Shown here: positions 45,399 through 56,892 of the stretch, in pieces
Layout: the number at the start of each line of letters is the position of its first letter
Numbering within the stretch: position 1 is the stretch's first letter
From: Actinomycetota bacterium
GTDB taxonomy: Bacteria; Actinomycetota; JAHEXW01; JAGVPG01
Assembly (NCBI GenBank): GCA_020052375.1
Contig: JAGVPG010000024.1
Location: forward strand, 1-64,000
Direction of reading: 5' to 3'
DNA length: 64,000 nucleotides
Position numbers and translations under genes: made by a program
The notes under the pieces: generated by a model
What the model saw: only the letters and a program-made list of their open reading frames with translations
Databases searched by the model: none
Told to the model about the DNA's origin: nothing

Positions 45399-46412
45399 TT
45401 ACATAGTTTGCTTCGTCGCGCTGGCAGGCGTTGCTCCTCGCAACGACACGGTTGGGTGTTCTTCGAGTTCCCATTTGCCGCAGCGGCCGCCCCAGCGCGC
45501 CAGCAGGTCGCCTTCCAGTTCTATCTTGATGACCTCGCAGTTGTTCGAGCAGCCTCCGCAATGGAAACTGGATGTCTTGAAGTCGCGGTCCGCGACTTCA
45601 AACCCGCTGAAGTTGGTCGGCCTCCCGTCATCGACTGTCTCTTTTGCCAGTACAGCCGCGCCGATCGCGCCCATCACGCCGTAATGCTCCGGTACGCGCA
45701 CTTCTTTTTCGAGCGATTCCTCGAACGCCCGCCGGATGCCGGCGTTCGCGGCGACTCCTCCCTGGAAGACGATAGGGGTCTCTATCCGCTTGCCCTTGGC
45801 TAGATTGTTCAGGTAGTTCCTGACGAGCGCCTGGCATAGCCCGTAGATGATATCTTCAACAAGGTATCCCACCTGTTGTTTATGTATCATGTCCGATTCC
45901 GCGAAAACCGTGCAGCGCCCGGCTATCTGCGCGCCTTTCGATGACTCCAGCGCGTAATCTCCGAACTCCTCGATGGGTATCCCTAAACGCGCGGCTTGAT
46001 GATCTAAAAAACTGCCGGTGCCCGCCGCGCAGACTGTATTCATGGCGAAGTCGACCACGATGCCATCTCTAAGCAGGATTATCTTCGAGTCCTGTCCGCC
46101 TATCTCAAGGATCGTCTTGACCTCCGGGTCATAGTGTACAGCTCCTATCGCGTGCGCCGTGATCTCGTTCTTTACGATATCCGCACCACAGATGACGCCG
46201 CTCAAAGTCCTGGCGGAACCGGTCGTTCCGGCGCCTTTTATCTCGACTGGCTCATCCAGTATCCCGCCGAGTTCCCTCAATCCGTCCTGGACTGCTTTGA
46301 TCGGTTGGCCTTTAGTCCGCCGGTACAGAGAGCATACGACGCGTTCATCCTCATCGATCACGACCAGGTTCGTGCTGACGGAACCAACATCTACCCCTAA
46401 GTACGCGTCCAT
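45399..46412 (-). CDS. 2-hydroxyacyl-CoA dehydratase-type ATP-dependent activase
   Basis: 337 residues from ATG 46412 (after AGGAG). ASKHA ATPase of the BadF/HgdC group: YLGVDVGSVSTNLVVID, GTTGSART, IGGQDSK, NTVCAAGTGSFLDHQAARLGI with the bridging [4Fe-4S] Cys, CTVFAESDM and FQGGVAANAG. A C-terminal extension has CGGCSNNCEV and GGRCGKW, seen in the larger activase-like proteins. The final VSLRGATPASATKQTM is encoded by a dispersed repeat, so the natural end was probably lost. ATP hydrolysis drives low-potential electrons to the partner encoded next. Confidence 0.87.
   Translation of the reverse strand: MDAYLGVDVGSVSTNLVVIDEDERVVCSLYRRTKGQPIKAVQDGLRELGGILDEPVEIKGAGTTGSARTLSGVICGADIVKNEITAHAIGAVHYDPEVKTILEIGGQDSKIILLRDGIVVDFAMNTVCAAGTGSFLDHQAARLGIPIEEFGDYALESSKGAQIAGRCTVFAESDMIHKQQVGYLVEDIIYGLCQALVRNYLNNLAKGKRIETPIVFQGGVAANAGIRRAFEESLEKEVRVPEHYGVMGAIGAAVLAKETVDDGRPTNFSGFEVADRDFKTSSFHCGGCSNNCEVIKIELEGDLLARWGGRCGKWELEEHPTVSLRGATPASATKQTM
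45404..45448. repeat. CGTTGCGAG-type repeat, inverted, forming the 3' end of the activase gene
   Basis: TAGTTTGCTTCGTCGCG... to ...CTCGCAACGACA is the inverted relative of 35281-35317 and 35418-35454. It is translated in the minus-strand activase gene as its last 15 or so residues. Confidence 0.75.
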
Positions 46413-47485
46413 GATCTCCTCCTGTTCGCCATCAGGTCTAAGAACGCCTCCAGGCGTGTATGGACTCCGGCTTTTCCCGTCTGTTCGTCGACGATCATGG
46501 AAAGGACCGGGATGCCATAGTCCTCCGAAACGTTGACGAGCAACGCCTTGGCGATCGTATCCGGCATACAAGTAAAAGGCAGAAGGTGGACTATGCCGTC
46601 GAAGCCTTCCTTAGCGTAATGAACGGCGTGGCCGATACTCGCCAGGCCGTCGCCGCCGACCGTATGCTTAAGATACGGATCGGCTGCTATCTCTATTTCG
46701 CCGGCGCTCATTCCCGCTACCGGATTTTTAGTCGTCGGTCCGATCCAGTCCGTCAGATACACACCCCTGTCTACGGATACTCCGCGCTTGATAAGCCACG
46801 GTTCTATATCGAATTTGAAAAAGGGCTCTAAAAGCAGATAGAACTCGCCGATGATCCCGATCCTTAGCGGTTTCCTGTCATGGTCCCGGCGGACACCGTC
46901 CATGATCGAGAACGCATCGTGTTGCGCATCCGCGAGCTCTTCCGGCCGCGTTACGCGTTTCACGATCTCCTGTGCCGCCGCATACGCTTTGGTAGTGTCG
47001 CCTGGCGTCTCGTCGTAAGCCGCCAGCTCCAGCCACTTCTTCTCTAGCATATCCAATACCTGCGCTTTCCGGAAACAATCCCTTATATGCCTGTAGATGC
47101 TATAGACGGAGCAACCGGGCGCCATCTGCTTTATTGTTGAGATGAAGTTTATCCATCCGACCTTGGGTGGTTCGAGGGTTATGAAATCAAAACCGTATCC
47201 CGCTTCTTTCAGGACTCTTTTTTGGATCTCCGCGTAATAACCGAAACGGCACGGGCCGATCCCGCCGATCATTAGAAGCGTATCCGCTCCCGTCTCAAGG
47301 GCCTCGACAAAGTTGCCAACGGTGATCTTCAAAGGCAGGCAGGCGAACTCCGGCGAATACTTGACACCGAGGTTCACGGTACGCTCGGTCGTTCGCGGCG
47401 TGTCATGATAGTCGACTCCCATACGACTAAAAAGGTCGGCCAGAAGATCATACAAACTACCCATGTGAGGCGTTGCAAGCCGCAT
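46397..47485 (-). CDS. HgdB/DUF2229-like iron-sulfur protein, subunit 1
   Basis: 362 residues. LATPHMGSLYDLLADLFSRMGVDY opens the chain as in DUF2229/double-cubane proteins. SPEFACLPLKITVGNF and GGIGPCRFGYY supply cysteines, PFTCMPDTIAKALL another, and DEQTGKAGVHTRLEAFLDLM closes the fold. It overlaps the activase gene and the next HgdB-like gene. Together they look like a split version of the large activase-dehydratase proteins. The substrate is unknown. Confidence 0.8.
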   Translation of the reverse strand: MRLATPHMGSLYDLLADLFSRMGVDYHDTPRTTERTVNLGVKYSPEFACLPLKITVGNFVEALETGADTLLMIGGIGPCRFGYYAEIQKRVLKEAGYGFDFITLEPPKVGWINFISTIKQMAPGCSVYSIYRHIRDCFRKAQVLDMLEKKWLELAAYDETPGDTTKAYAAAQEIVKRVTRPEELADAQHDAFSIMDGVRRDHDRKPLRIGIIGEFYLLLEPFFKFDIEPWLIKRGVSVDRGVYLTDWIGPTTKNPVAGMSAGEIEIAADPYLKHTVGGDGLASIGHAVHYAKEGFDGIVHLLPFTCMPDTIAKALLVNVSEDYGIPVLSMIVDEQTGKAGVHTRLEAFLDLMANRRRSWTRT

Positions 47486-48431
47486 GATCCCTCCGTTTCA
47501 ACATGTCGATAAATGCTTCCAAACGTGTTATCATACCGCCCTCGGTCGAATGTTCGTCGATGACCAGAGACATGACCGGAACGTTGCCGAGGCTCCTCGA
47601 TTTATCTTCGATCACCGATTGGATGAACGAATCCGGGCCGCAAGCGAACGCCAGGACATAGATGACGCCGCTGACCGCCTCGGACTTCATCCAGTGAAAC
47701 GCGGATCCGACGATCTCTTTCTCATACGTCCAGAAAAGGCGTTTCGGCAGGTCCCGGCTTTCCGCGTCTATCGTCTCGGGAGAGATGTTCTCCGGGACCA
47801 GGACCTTGGCTCCCGCTCGCCTCAGGCGTTTTATAAGGTCGAGGGTGATATAAGAGTCGTATATATTATATGAGTGGCCGACTAGCCCGATGGTGAGTTC
47901 TTGCTTCGTCGTCTCGCGCGTATCTCCCTCAAGCGCTTCCGGAGGAGTCATACCGGCGATCAGCTTCTTCTCGTACTCTATCTGGGCTCTCCGCCCGGCC
48001 AGGATAGCCGAAACAATGCGCCTGTTTTTACCATCGAAGCGTTTTCCTAATCCCATGAGCTCACGGTAATAACCGCGCGTGTTCTTTCTGACATCGATCT
48101 TCGGAGATATAACAGGAGGCACACGGCCTTCAAGGGCATGTATGAGATCGGGGAGACCGAGCATCTTGGGGCATGTAAATTCCTTCTTGTGGACGCTGAC
48201 GAGTCTTGGTATGAGGAGAGCGTCTGCTTTGTCTTTCAAACTCAACGCGTGCCCGTAAAAAACCTTAAGCGGCAGACAAAACTCGTTTTCCGCCGCTTCA
48301 AGCCCCAGATCGAGGATCTTTTTGTTTGTACGCTCCGACACGACCAACTCTACGTCGAGAGAGTCTAGGTAAGCTTGCCAGAAGGGGTAGTACTTGTAGA
48401 ACATCAAACCGCGCGGCATTCCGACGCGCAT
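47457..48431 (-). CDS. HgdB/DUF2229-like iron-sulfur protein, subunit 2
   Basis: 324 residues. MRVGMPRGLMFYKYYPFWQ at the start, then ENEFCLPLKVFYGH, KEFTCPKMLGLPDLI, FACGPDSFIQSVIED and DEHSTEGGMITRLEAFIDML: the same family as its neighbour, with a cysteine spacing suited to a [4Fe-4S] or double-cubane cluster. First gene of the three-gene run. Such systems perform demanding reductions; whether this one dehydrates acyl-CoA or reduces small molecules is not visible. Confidence 0.8.
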   Translation of the reverse strand: MRVGMPRGLMFYKYYPFWQAYLDSLDVELVVSERTNKKILDLGLEAAENEFCLPLKVFYGHALSLKDKADALLIPRLVSVHKKEFTCPKMLGLPDLIHALEGRVPPVISPKIDVRKNTRGYYRELMGLGKRFDGKNRRIVSAILAGRRAQIEYEKKLIAGMTPPEALEGDTRETTKQELTIGLVGHSYNIYDSYITLDLIKRLRRAGAKVLVPENISPETIDAESRDLPKRLFWTYEKEIVGSAFHWMKSEAVSGVIYVLAFACGPDSFIQSVIEDKSRSLGNVPVMSLVIDEHSTEGGMITRLEAFIDMLKRRDHAACNASHG

Positions 48432-48455
48432 GTTGTGTTCACCTCTTTTGTGAGC

Positions 48456-50906
48456 TTACTTTACACTTGCCTTCGTCTTCCTCCTGAAAACTATACCATC
48501 CCCTTGCGATTCTGCAACTATTACGTCTCCAGGATTGAATTTTTTCTGCAGGATCTCTTTCGACAACGGGCTTTCTATGTCGCGTTGTATAGCCCGTCGG
48601 AGAGGTCTGGCTCCGTATTCGGAGTCTTTGCCTACGAGAGCAAGTCTCTCTCTAACTGATTCAGTCACTTCGAAATCGTATCCGAGCGCTTCTACTTCCT
48701 CTTTGACCTTTGCGATCATGCGGTCTACGACTTTCTTTAAGTCTTCCATATCCAGCGGTTCGAATACGATTATGTCGTCTACTCTATTTATAAATTCCGG
48801 GTTGAATGTCTTCTTTAAGTCGCTCATCATGCTGTCGCGCATCGACTCATACACATCCGCTTCTTCTTCGACGTTCTTCTTGAAACCCAGTGACGGCTTT
48901 GTCACCTGGCGGGCGCCGACATTCGATGTCATGACGATAACGGCGTTCTTGAAATCGACCGTCCGTCCTTGCGCGTCCGTCAAACGGCCGTCCTCAAGGA
49001 TCTGTAGTAGGGTATTGAAGACGTCGGGGTGCGCTTTCTCTATCTCGTCCAACAATATTACGCTGTATGGCCGGCGTCTGATAGCTTCCGTAAGCTGTCC
49101 GCCTTCCTCATATCCGATATAACCCGGTGGCGCGCCTACCAGGCGGGACACCGTATGCCGTTCCTGATACTCGCTCATGTCCAGCCGTACCATCGCCGCT
49201 TCGTCGCCGAATAGGAAGTCCGCCAGCGTACGCGCAAGCTCCGTCTTGCCGACTCCTGTCGGACCGAGGAATATGAACGAACCGATCGGCCTGTTCGGAT
49301 CCTTAAGGCCGGCTCGCGCCCGGCGGACGGCTTCAGAGACCGCTTCGACCGCCATGTTCTGATTCACGAGCCGTTCGTGCAGTACATCTTCCATCTTGAG
49401 CAATTTTTGTATCTCTTCCTCCATCAGACGGCTTACCGGGATGCCGGTCCATGAGGATACGATGTCGGCTATTTCATCCTCACCGACTATGATGCCCGTT
49501 ATGCCTTTCTCCTCGAGCCACCTATCGCGCGCCGTCTGGAATTCCTTCTGGACTTTATCTGTCTCGTCCCTGAGCATCGCGGCTCTCTCGTATTCCCGCG
49601 CTTGTACAGCCGCCTCTCCTTCCATGGTCAGGTCCTTGAGTTTCCTTTCCAGGTCGCGAAGGTCGGGTGGATACATGACCGTTTCTATTCTAAGCTTGGA
49701 TGCCGCCTCATCGATCAGATCGATCGCCTTGTCAGGCAAGAAACGGTCGCTCACATAACGATGACTCAACGCAGAGGCCGCTATTACCGCCTCATCACTG
49801 ATCTTCACTCCGTGATGCGCTTCATACCTGTCTTTAAGGCCCCTCAGTATCTCGATCGTCTCGTCAACCGAAGGCTCTTCGACTAGGACGGGCTGGAACC
49901 TTCGCTCAAGAGCCGGGTCTTTTTCTATATATTTACGGTATTCATTCAAAGTAGTCGCGCCGACACACTGCAGCTCACCACGTGCAAGAGCCGGTTTCAG
50001 GATATTGGACGCGTCGATCGCTCCCTCCGCCGCGCCTGCGCCGACTACTGTATGCAGCTCGTCTATAAACAGGATTATCTCGCCGGATGCCTTCCTGATC
50101 TCTTCGACGGTACCTTTGAGCCGTTCCTCGAATTCGCCGCGATATTTCGCTCCGGCCACCATTCCGGCAAGGTCGAGAGACATGACTCTCTTGCCGCGCA
50201 GGAGTTCCGGGATATCGCCGTCGGCGATCTTCTGGGCCAGCCCATCAACGATCGCCGTCTTGCCGACGCCGGGCTCGCCGATCAACGCCGGATTGTTCTT
50301 GGTGCGCCTGGACAGTATCTGGATAACGCGCTTTATCTCGTCGTCGCGGCCGATGACAGGATCGAGCTTTCCTTCCTCTGCCTGTTGTGTGATGTCACGC
50401 GCGTATTTCTTGAGCATCGCCCGGGACGTCGTCTTGCCCTCTTCTCCGATCTGGCCGCCGCGTATGATGTTCAACGCTTTATATACTTTGTCCGGCGTCA
50501 TGCCGAGGTCCTTTAAGATCAAACCCCCGGCTCCTTCGCCTTCCCTGAGCAAGCCGAGTAAAAGATGCTCGGTGCCTATGACGTTGTCCCCTAGTTTTTG
50601 GGATTCCTCAAAAGCCAGATCCAGCGCTCTCTTTGCCCTTGGTGTTATAAAAAGGGCCGTGACACCGCCGCTTTCCTGTTCCTTTTTTTTCGTCACCGAA
50701 AGTTCGACAGCTTGATCGGCTCGTGTCCTGGCCTCGCCTATATCGATCTTAAGAAAGGAGAAGATATGGGATACCGACCCGTCCGTGTCCGCCAGCAGTC
50801 CGACGAGTATGTGCTCGGAGCCCAGCTGGTTTCCGCCGGTCTTGCTCATCACTTCCTGTGCTATCGCTATCACTTCTTGTGCCTTCTCCGTAAACTTGTT
50901 AAACAT
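48456..50906 (-). CDS. clpC: ClpC-type AAA+ unfoldase
   Basis: 816 residues. Clp N-domain repeats ([42 protein letters not shown]), first AAA+ domain with [17 protein letters not shown] motif in [15 protein letters not shown], and second AAA+ domain with [20 protein letters not shown]. The UVR-containing short middle domain marks ClpC rather than ClpB. It works with ClpP to degrade misfolded proteins. It lies 18 bp after hspR in the dnaK operon, so is likely HspR-controlled. SD GGGGGAT before ATG. Confidence 0.93.
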   Translation of the reverse strand: MFNKFTEKAQEVIAIAQEVMSKTGGNQLGSEHILVGLLADTDGSVSHIFSFLKIDIGEARTRADQAVELSVTKKKEQESGGVTALFITPRAKRALDLAFEESQKLGDNVIGTEHLLLGLLREGEGAGGLILKDLGMTPDKVYKALNIIRGGQIGEEGKTTSRAMLKKYARDITQQAEEGKLDPVIGRDDEIKRVIQILSRRTKNNPALIGEPGVGKTAIVDGLAQKIADGDIPELLRGKRVMSLDLAGMVAGAKYRGEFEERLKGTVEEIRKASGEIILFIDELHTVVGAGAAEGAIDASNILKPALARGELQCVGATTLNEYRKYIEKDPALERRFQPVLVEEPSVDETIEILRGLKDRYEAHHGVKISDEAVIAASALSHRYVSDRFLPDKAIDLIDEAASKLRIETVMYPPDLRDLERKLKDLTMEGEAAVQAREYERAAMLRDETDKVQKEFQTARDRWLEEKGITGIIVGEDEIADIVSSWTGIPVSRLMEEEIQKLLKMEDVLHERLVNQNMAVEAVSEAVRRARAGLKDPNRPIGSFIFLGPTGVGKTELARTLADFLFGDEAAMVRLDMSEYQERHTVSRLVGAPPGYIGYEEGGQLTEAIRRRPYSVILLDEIEKAHPDVFNTLLQILEDGRLTDAQGRTVDFKNAVIVMTSNVGARQVTKPSLGFKKNVEEEADVYESMRDSMMSDLKKTFNPEFINRVDDIIVFEPLDMEDLKKVVDRMIAKVKEEVEALGYDFEVTESVRERLALVGKDSEYGARPLRRAIQRDIESPLSKEILQKKFNPGDVIVAESQGDGIVFRRKTKASVK

Positions 50907-50924
50907 CGTTAAAATCCCCCTAGA

Positions 50925-51341
50925 TCAGATCTTAGTCAACCCGCCAGGCCTGAAGAGCGTGATCTCTCTTGATAAGCTCCGCCGTATCCGTTCGATCTCG
51001 TCGTCCATCTGTGTTTCGATCCGCTGCCTGTCGGCTTCCACCTCATCGACCAGCTCTTCAAGGTGCGCGAGCCGATGTCGCATCTCAATGATCATCCTGA
51101 CACCTGCCAGGTTGATGCCGAACTCTTGCGTCAATCTTTGGATATCGCGTAGTCGCTCCAGGTCGTGCTCCGAATAGCGGCGGCAGCGCTTGGGCGTCCT
51201 TTTCGGTTCGATCAGACCCTCGCGCTCATAGAGACGCAGTGTCTGCGGGTGCATACCTACGAGGTGCGCAGCCACACTTATGACATAGACCGCATCCTCA
51301 TCGCACCTTTCCACCGGTTTCTTCCTATTCCTCTTGTTCAT
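50925..51341 (-). CDS. hspR: HspR heat-shock repressor (MerR family)
   Basis: 138 residues from ATG 51341 (GGTGG at 5 nt); a GTG three codons earlier is possible. MerR HTH VISVAAHLVGMHPQTLRLYEREGLIEPKRTPKRCRRYSEHDL and RIQRLTQE..GINLAGVRMII-type second half, with a helical C-terminus. HspR represses dnaK operons in actinobacteria by binding HAIR sites with DnaK as co-repressor. A HAIR-like site lies in the dnaK promoter here, and the gene sits in the same operon. Confidence 0.93.
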   Translation of the reverse strand: MNKRNRKKPVERCDEDAVYVISVAAHLVGMHPQTLRLYEREGLIEPKRTPKRCRRYSEHDLERLRDIQRLTQEFGINLAGVRMIIEMRHRLAHLEELVDEVEADRQRIETQMDDEIERIRRSLSREITLFRPGGLTKI

Positions 51342-51359
51342 CGTTACCACCCAAAAGAC

Positions 51360-52442
51360 TCAAATCAACGTATCCTTGCGGATATCCTCCGGTCCCAGTT
51401 TATTCAATCGCAAGAGAAGTTCTTTTTCCTCCGCCGTCAGCTTGGCCGGCACGACCACTTTCAACCGTACGTACATATCGCCTTTACCGAGGCCTTTAAG
51501 CCTCGGTGACCCCTTACCGTGCAAGCGGAATATCTGGTCCGACTGGGATCCGGCCGGGATCTTGAGAGTCAGGTTACCGTTCAATGTCGGGACTTTGACC
51601 TTGCTTCCCAAAGCCAGCTCCATATAGGTGACAGGGAGTTCGAGCCAGATATTATCGCCGTCCCGTTTGAAGAACTGATGGGGGTCGACCCTGGTCACGA
51701 CATACAGGTCTCCGTTCGGCCCGCCTAAAGCGCCTGCTTCGCCCTTACCCTTGATTCTTACAGTAGACCCGTCATGTACTCCAGCCGGGATCTTGACATT
51801 CAGCGTCTCTGTTTTCGGCATCCGTCCGCGGCCGTGACACTTAGCGCAGGGTGTCTCGATGATCTGGCCTGTCCCGCCGCAGTTGCGGCAAGGTTGGCTT
51901 ATACTGAAGAAGCCCTGGCTGTTCGATACCATCCCGCGTCCGTTGCAGACTTTACATGCCACGGGAGATGTTCCGGGTTTCGCTCCGGAACCGCCGCATA
52001 CGTCGCAAGCGATCTCGTGGGTAACGTTTATCCTTACGGCCGTGCCTTTGACCGCGTCATCGAATTTCAGACCGAGGTTATAATATGTGTCTCTACCTCT
52101 CTCCGGACCCGGTCTTCTTGCTTGGCCGGCGGTAAACATATCGAAGATATCTCCGAAGATGTCGAATCCGTTGAACCCGCCTCCGGGCGCGCCCCCTTCG
52201 AAATCACCATAGCCGCCTTGCTGGAAGAAACTCACACCCCTGTCATAATCCGTGCGTTTCTTAGAGTCGCCAAGGACCTCATACGCTTGTGAGACCTCTT
52301 TGAACTTCTCCTCGGCCGCTTTATCGCCCGCGTTGGCATCCGGATGGTATTTGCGCGCCAACCGGCGATATGACTTCTTTATATCAGCGTCGCTCGCGTC
52401 CCGCGGGACGCCTAATGTGTCATAGAAATCTTTTCCGTTCAC
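51360..52442 (-). CDS. dnaJ: Chaperone DnaJ
   Basis: 360 residues. J domain with KYHPDAN (HPD), a short Gly/Phe-rich region, and four zinc-finger repeats [24 protein letters not shown] and CAKCHGRG. The C-terminal substrate-binding domain holds [25 protein letters not shown] start overlapping the grpE stop (GTGA). Stimulates DnaK ATPase. Confidence 0.96.
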   Translation of the reverse strand: MNGKDFYDTLGVPRDASDADIKKSYRRLARKYHPDANAGDKAAEEKFKEVSQAYEVLGDSKKRTDYDRGVSFFQQGGYGDFEGGAPGGGFNGFDIFGDIFDMFTAGQARRPGPERGRDTYYNLGLKFDDAVKGTAVRINVTHEIACDVCGGSGAKPGTSPVACKVCNGRGMVSNSQGFFSISQPCRNCGGTGQIIETPCAKCHGRGRMPKTETLNVKIPAGVHDGSTVRIKGKGEAGALGGPNGDLYVVTRVDPHQFFKRDGDNIWLELPVTYMELALGSKVKVPTLNGNLTLKIPAGSQSDQIFRLHGKGSPRLKGLGKGDMYVRLKVVVPAKLTAEEKELLLRLNKLGPEDIRKDTLI

Positions 52443-52951
52443 TGTTCACTGACCCTACTAGCAACCTTCACCATAGTGTTGCGTAGCACTTTATCACCGA
52501 TCATATAGCCTTCCCGTAACACCTCGATGATCTGCCCGTCCTCCGCATCATCCGATTCGACCTGCATGACCGCTTCATGAAACCGCGGATCGAATATCTC
52601 TCCCATGGCCGGGACCTGCTTTACGCCTTCGTCCTCAAGGACCTTCATAAAATGGTTGTTGACGAGACGCAGGCCATCGACTATCTTCTCCGTGTCTTCA
52701 TGTTCGTCCGCCGACGTTATTGCCCGCTGCAGATCGTCGAGTACCGGGAGCATGTTTTTTACAAGATGCATAGAAGCCGAGTTCACTCTATCAAGATGTT
52801 CTCGATCGATCCGTTTCTTATAATTCTCGAACTCCGCCTTAAGCCTCTTTAAGTCGTTCAGATACTCGCTTAAGAGCGCGTCTTTCTCTTTCAGTTTCTT
52901 CCGCAACTCTTTGTCCGTATGTAACTTGTGCTCCTTATGTTCCGCCTCCAC
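52439..52951 (-). CDS. grpE: Nucleotide exchange factor GrpE
   Basis: 170 residues. Long N-terminal helix ([28 protein letters not shown]), then [13 protein letters not shown], and the C-terminal beta domain [40 protein letters not shown] start after AGGTGAG, between dnaK and dnaJ in the standard order. Promotes ADP release from DnaK. Confidence 0.95.
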   Translation of the reverse strand: MEAEHKEHKLHTDKELRKKLKEKDALLSEYLNDLKRLKAEFENYKKRIDREHLDRVNSASMHLVKNMLPVLDDLQRAITSADEHEDTEKIVDGLRLVNNHFMKVLEDEGVKQVPAMGEIFDPRFHEAVMQVESDDAEDGQIIEVLREGYMIGDKVLRNTMVKVASRVSEQ

Positions 52952-52977
52952 TATCTCACCTCTTGCTCTTTGTCCAT

Positions 52978-54918
<1,941 letters not shown>

Positions 54919-54941
54919 TCAATATCCTTGCTATATATAAT

Positions 54942-54971
54942 ATAATAAAACTTGAGTCTTATAATGTCAAG
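54942..54971 (-). promoter_or_regulatory. dnaK promoter with HAIR-like HspR operator
   Basis: Minus strand: TTGACA (54965-54970), 17-base spacer, TATTAT (54942-54947). The inverted repeat CTTGAGT-N7-TGTCAAG (54951-54971, plus-strand reading) overlaps the -35 and spacer and matches the HAIR consensus CTTGAGT-N7-ACTCAAG at 12 of 14 arm positions. A second TTGACA lies nearer dnaK and may be another promoter. Confidence 0.78.
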
Positions 54972-54983
54972 TTTAGGAGTGGT

Positions 54984-56291
54984 TTAAGAGGGGTCTTTCT
55001 CCGTCTGTTCGGTTTTGCGTTTCTCTGCTTCCTGCCAGGTGTCAATAAGTTCATCATAGACACCGTTGGTCGCTTTGATGGTCTTTTTCAGGTCGAATTC
55101 CTCTTCCGTCCGGCGTCGTCCGGCTACTCCCATCTGAATGGCTGCTTCCTTGTTGGTGAGCAGGAAAAGGATGGCTTGGGCCATGGGCATCGGCTTGCGT
55201 GGCGGGACTAAAAAGCCGTTTTCCCTGTCTACTACGACTTCCGGTGTCCCACCGACGGCGGTCGCTACAACCGGTTTCCCGGCGCTCATCGCCTCCAGGA
55301 TCATGGGTGGGAAACCCTCTGTCAACGCCGGGGATACGAAGACATCCGTATGAGCGATGATGTCAACCGTATCGTCGCGCCAGCCGGTAAACGTGACTCT
55401 TTTATGTATGCCGAACTTCTCGGCGATGATCTCCAGTTCGTGGCGGGACGGGCCGTCACCGATGATCAAGAACTGGACGTTCGGCATGTCCCTTAAGACG
55501 TGCGTAGCGGCATTAAGCAGGTACTTGACACCTTTTTGAGGAGTAAGCGTACCGACCGTTGCCACTATCGGCGCGCCTGTCTTTAACGCCAGAAGGTCGG
55601 CCGCGGACGAAAAACGTTTTGAAGAAGCCGCAGTCTGGCTGCTTAGCTTGATACCGGTATGGATCATAACGACTTTCGAGCTCTCAGCCTTACCTTTGTC
55701 GATGATGCGGTGTCTTAGCGACGCTGACGCGGCTATGATCTTATCAGCCATCGACGGAAGGACTCTCTCGGTTACATCGAAGAACAGGTGCTTGAACCTG
55801 CCCGCGCCCTCGTCGATGATGAAATTATGCAGATTAAAGAGGACTATCGGCGTCTTCGCCGCGCGTGCCGCAAGCCCGCTGACGAGTGACGCCTTATATC
55901 CATGAGCATCGACTAAGACTATCTGGTCCTGGTTCAGTATCTTCTTCAGCCGCGATACTACTTTCATATCCCTTAGAAAATGCAATCCCGGCGCGATATC
56001 GACCAGAAACGTTGTTATGCCTTGTGTCTTAAGCTCGTCCAGGATCACGCCTTTGGGGCCCGCGGCAAAGACCTGAAACCGCTCTTTATCCAGTTGTTTG
56101 ATAAAAGACGAAGCATACGTGCTGATGCTGAGCTGAGATGGGCCGAAAACGACCAGGATGTTGATCCTTTTTAAGTCCTTGAAATCCAGAGGTAGGCTTA
56201 TGCCCCTATCATCATAAAGGGGTGTCTCTTCAATACTATCGGACGACTTTGTAAAAAAGCGCAAAAGCCAATCAGTAAACGCCAATAACAC
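54984..56291 (-). CDS. GT4-family glycosyltransferase
   Basis: 435 residues. A 40-residue N-terminal extension with a hydrophobic stretch precedes the GT-B domain (ILVVFGPSQLSISTYASSFI). The C-terminal half carries VGTLTPQKGVKYLLNAA, IGDGPSRHELE, SPALTEGFPPMILEAMSAGKPVVATAVGGTPEVV (EX7E). GTG start after AGGAG. It ends with a charged tail. Probably extends a surface or lipid-linked glycan. It lies upstream of the dnaK promoter on the same strand but has no apparent functional link to it. Confidence 0.9.
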   Translation of the reverse strand: MLLAFTDWLLRFFTKSSDSIEETPLYDDRGISLPLDFKDLKRINILVVFGPSQLSISTYASSFIKQLDKERFQVFAAGPKGVILDELKTQGITTFLVDIAPGLHFLRDMKVVSRLKKILNQDQIVLVDAHGYKASLVSGLAARAAKTPIVLFNLHNFIIDEGAGRFKHLFFDVTERVLPSMADKIIAASASLRHRIIDKGKAESSKVVMIHTGIKLSSQTAASSKRFSSAADLLALKTGAPIVATVGTLTPQKGVKYLLNAATHVLRDMPNVQFLIIGDGPSRHELEIIAEKFGIHKRVTFTGWRDDTVDIIAHTDVFVSPALTEGFPPMILEAMSAGKPVVATAVGGTPEVVVDRENGFLVPPRKPMPMAQAILFLLTNKEAAIQMGVAGRRRTEEEFDLKKTIKATNGVYDELIDTWQEAEKRKTEQTEKDPS

Positions 56292-56347
56292 ACACTCCTA
56301 TTTGGAAAAACTCTACATTAAAATGATGATTTAGGCAAGTTGAGAGA

Positions 56348-56725
56348 CTATCGGGTGGTCTTTAGGCGGAGAAGTTTCGCCAGGATCTCGAGACGTTTAT
56401 CGCGGTCTTCGAGCGCTTCACAAAAACTTGTTACCTTCTCTTTGAGGTCCGGGGGTGCTTGATAGAAGTATATATCTCCGGCATCGCCCTGGTGTGATAG
56501 AAGGCCTTTCTTATCAAGCATTTCAAGAGCTTCCTTGATGTCTTCGGTCTTCCTGCCGAGCTTTCCCGCTATCTCTTCGGGTGTGCCTCTTGCGCCAGCG
56601 TTGTAGTGGAAGTATGCTACAAGGTCCCATTTTATGAATGAGTCGACATACTGCTCTATGAAACTATGCAGCTCGTTATCAAGTTCGTTATACTTCGTGG
56701 CATGCATGATGCGCCCTTCGTACAT
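56348..56725 (-). CDS. Small winged-helix-like protein, function unknown
   Basis: About 125 residues. LHSFIEQYVDSFIKWDLVAYFH then GTPEEIAGKLGRKTEDIKEALEMLDKKGLL reads as a helix-turn-helix with a wing (DIYFYQAP), followed by a helical tail. Resembles small transcriptional regulators of the winged-helix type with no recognised name. ATG 56725 chosen; a TTG two codons earlier is possible. Between the GT4 and NlpC/P60 genes, all minus strand, but with its own 160-bp upstream gap. Confidence 0.62.
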   Translation of the reverse strand: MYEGRIMHATKYNELDNELHSFIEQYVDSFIKWDLVAYFHYNAGARGTPEEIAGKLGRKTEDIKEALEMLDKKGLLSHQGDAGDIYFYQAPPDLKEKVTSFCEALEDRDKRLEILAKLLRLKTTR

Positions 56726-56892
56726 ATCCAACCGATCGGAGCTCGTTTTCTTTCTATTTTATTTAATATATCCTAATATACGATATTTAGCCTTCTCTGT
56801 TTTATACTGTTCAGCGCCAAAATATCGGGTTTCTAAATAATAACAGACAACCCGCATCTTTTCAATAAATATGAACCGCCGTTAACATTTAC

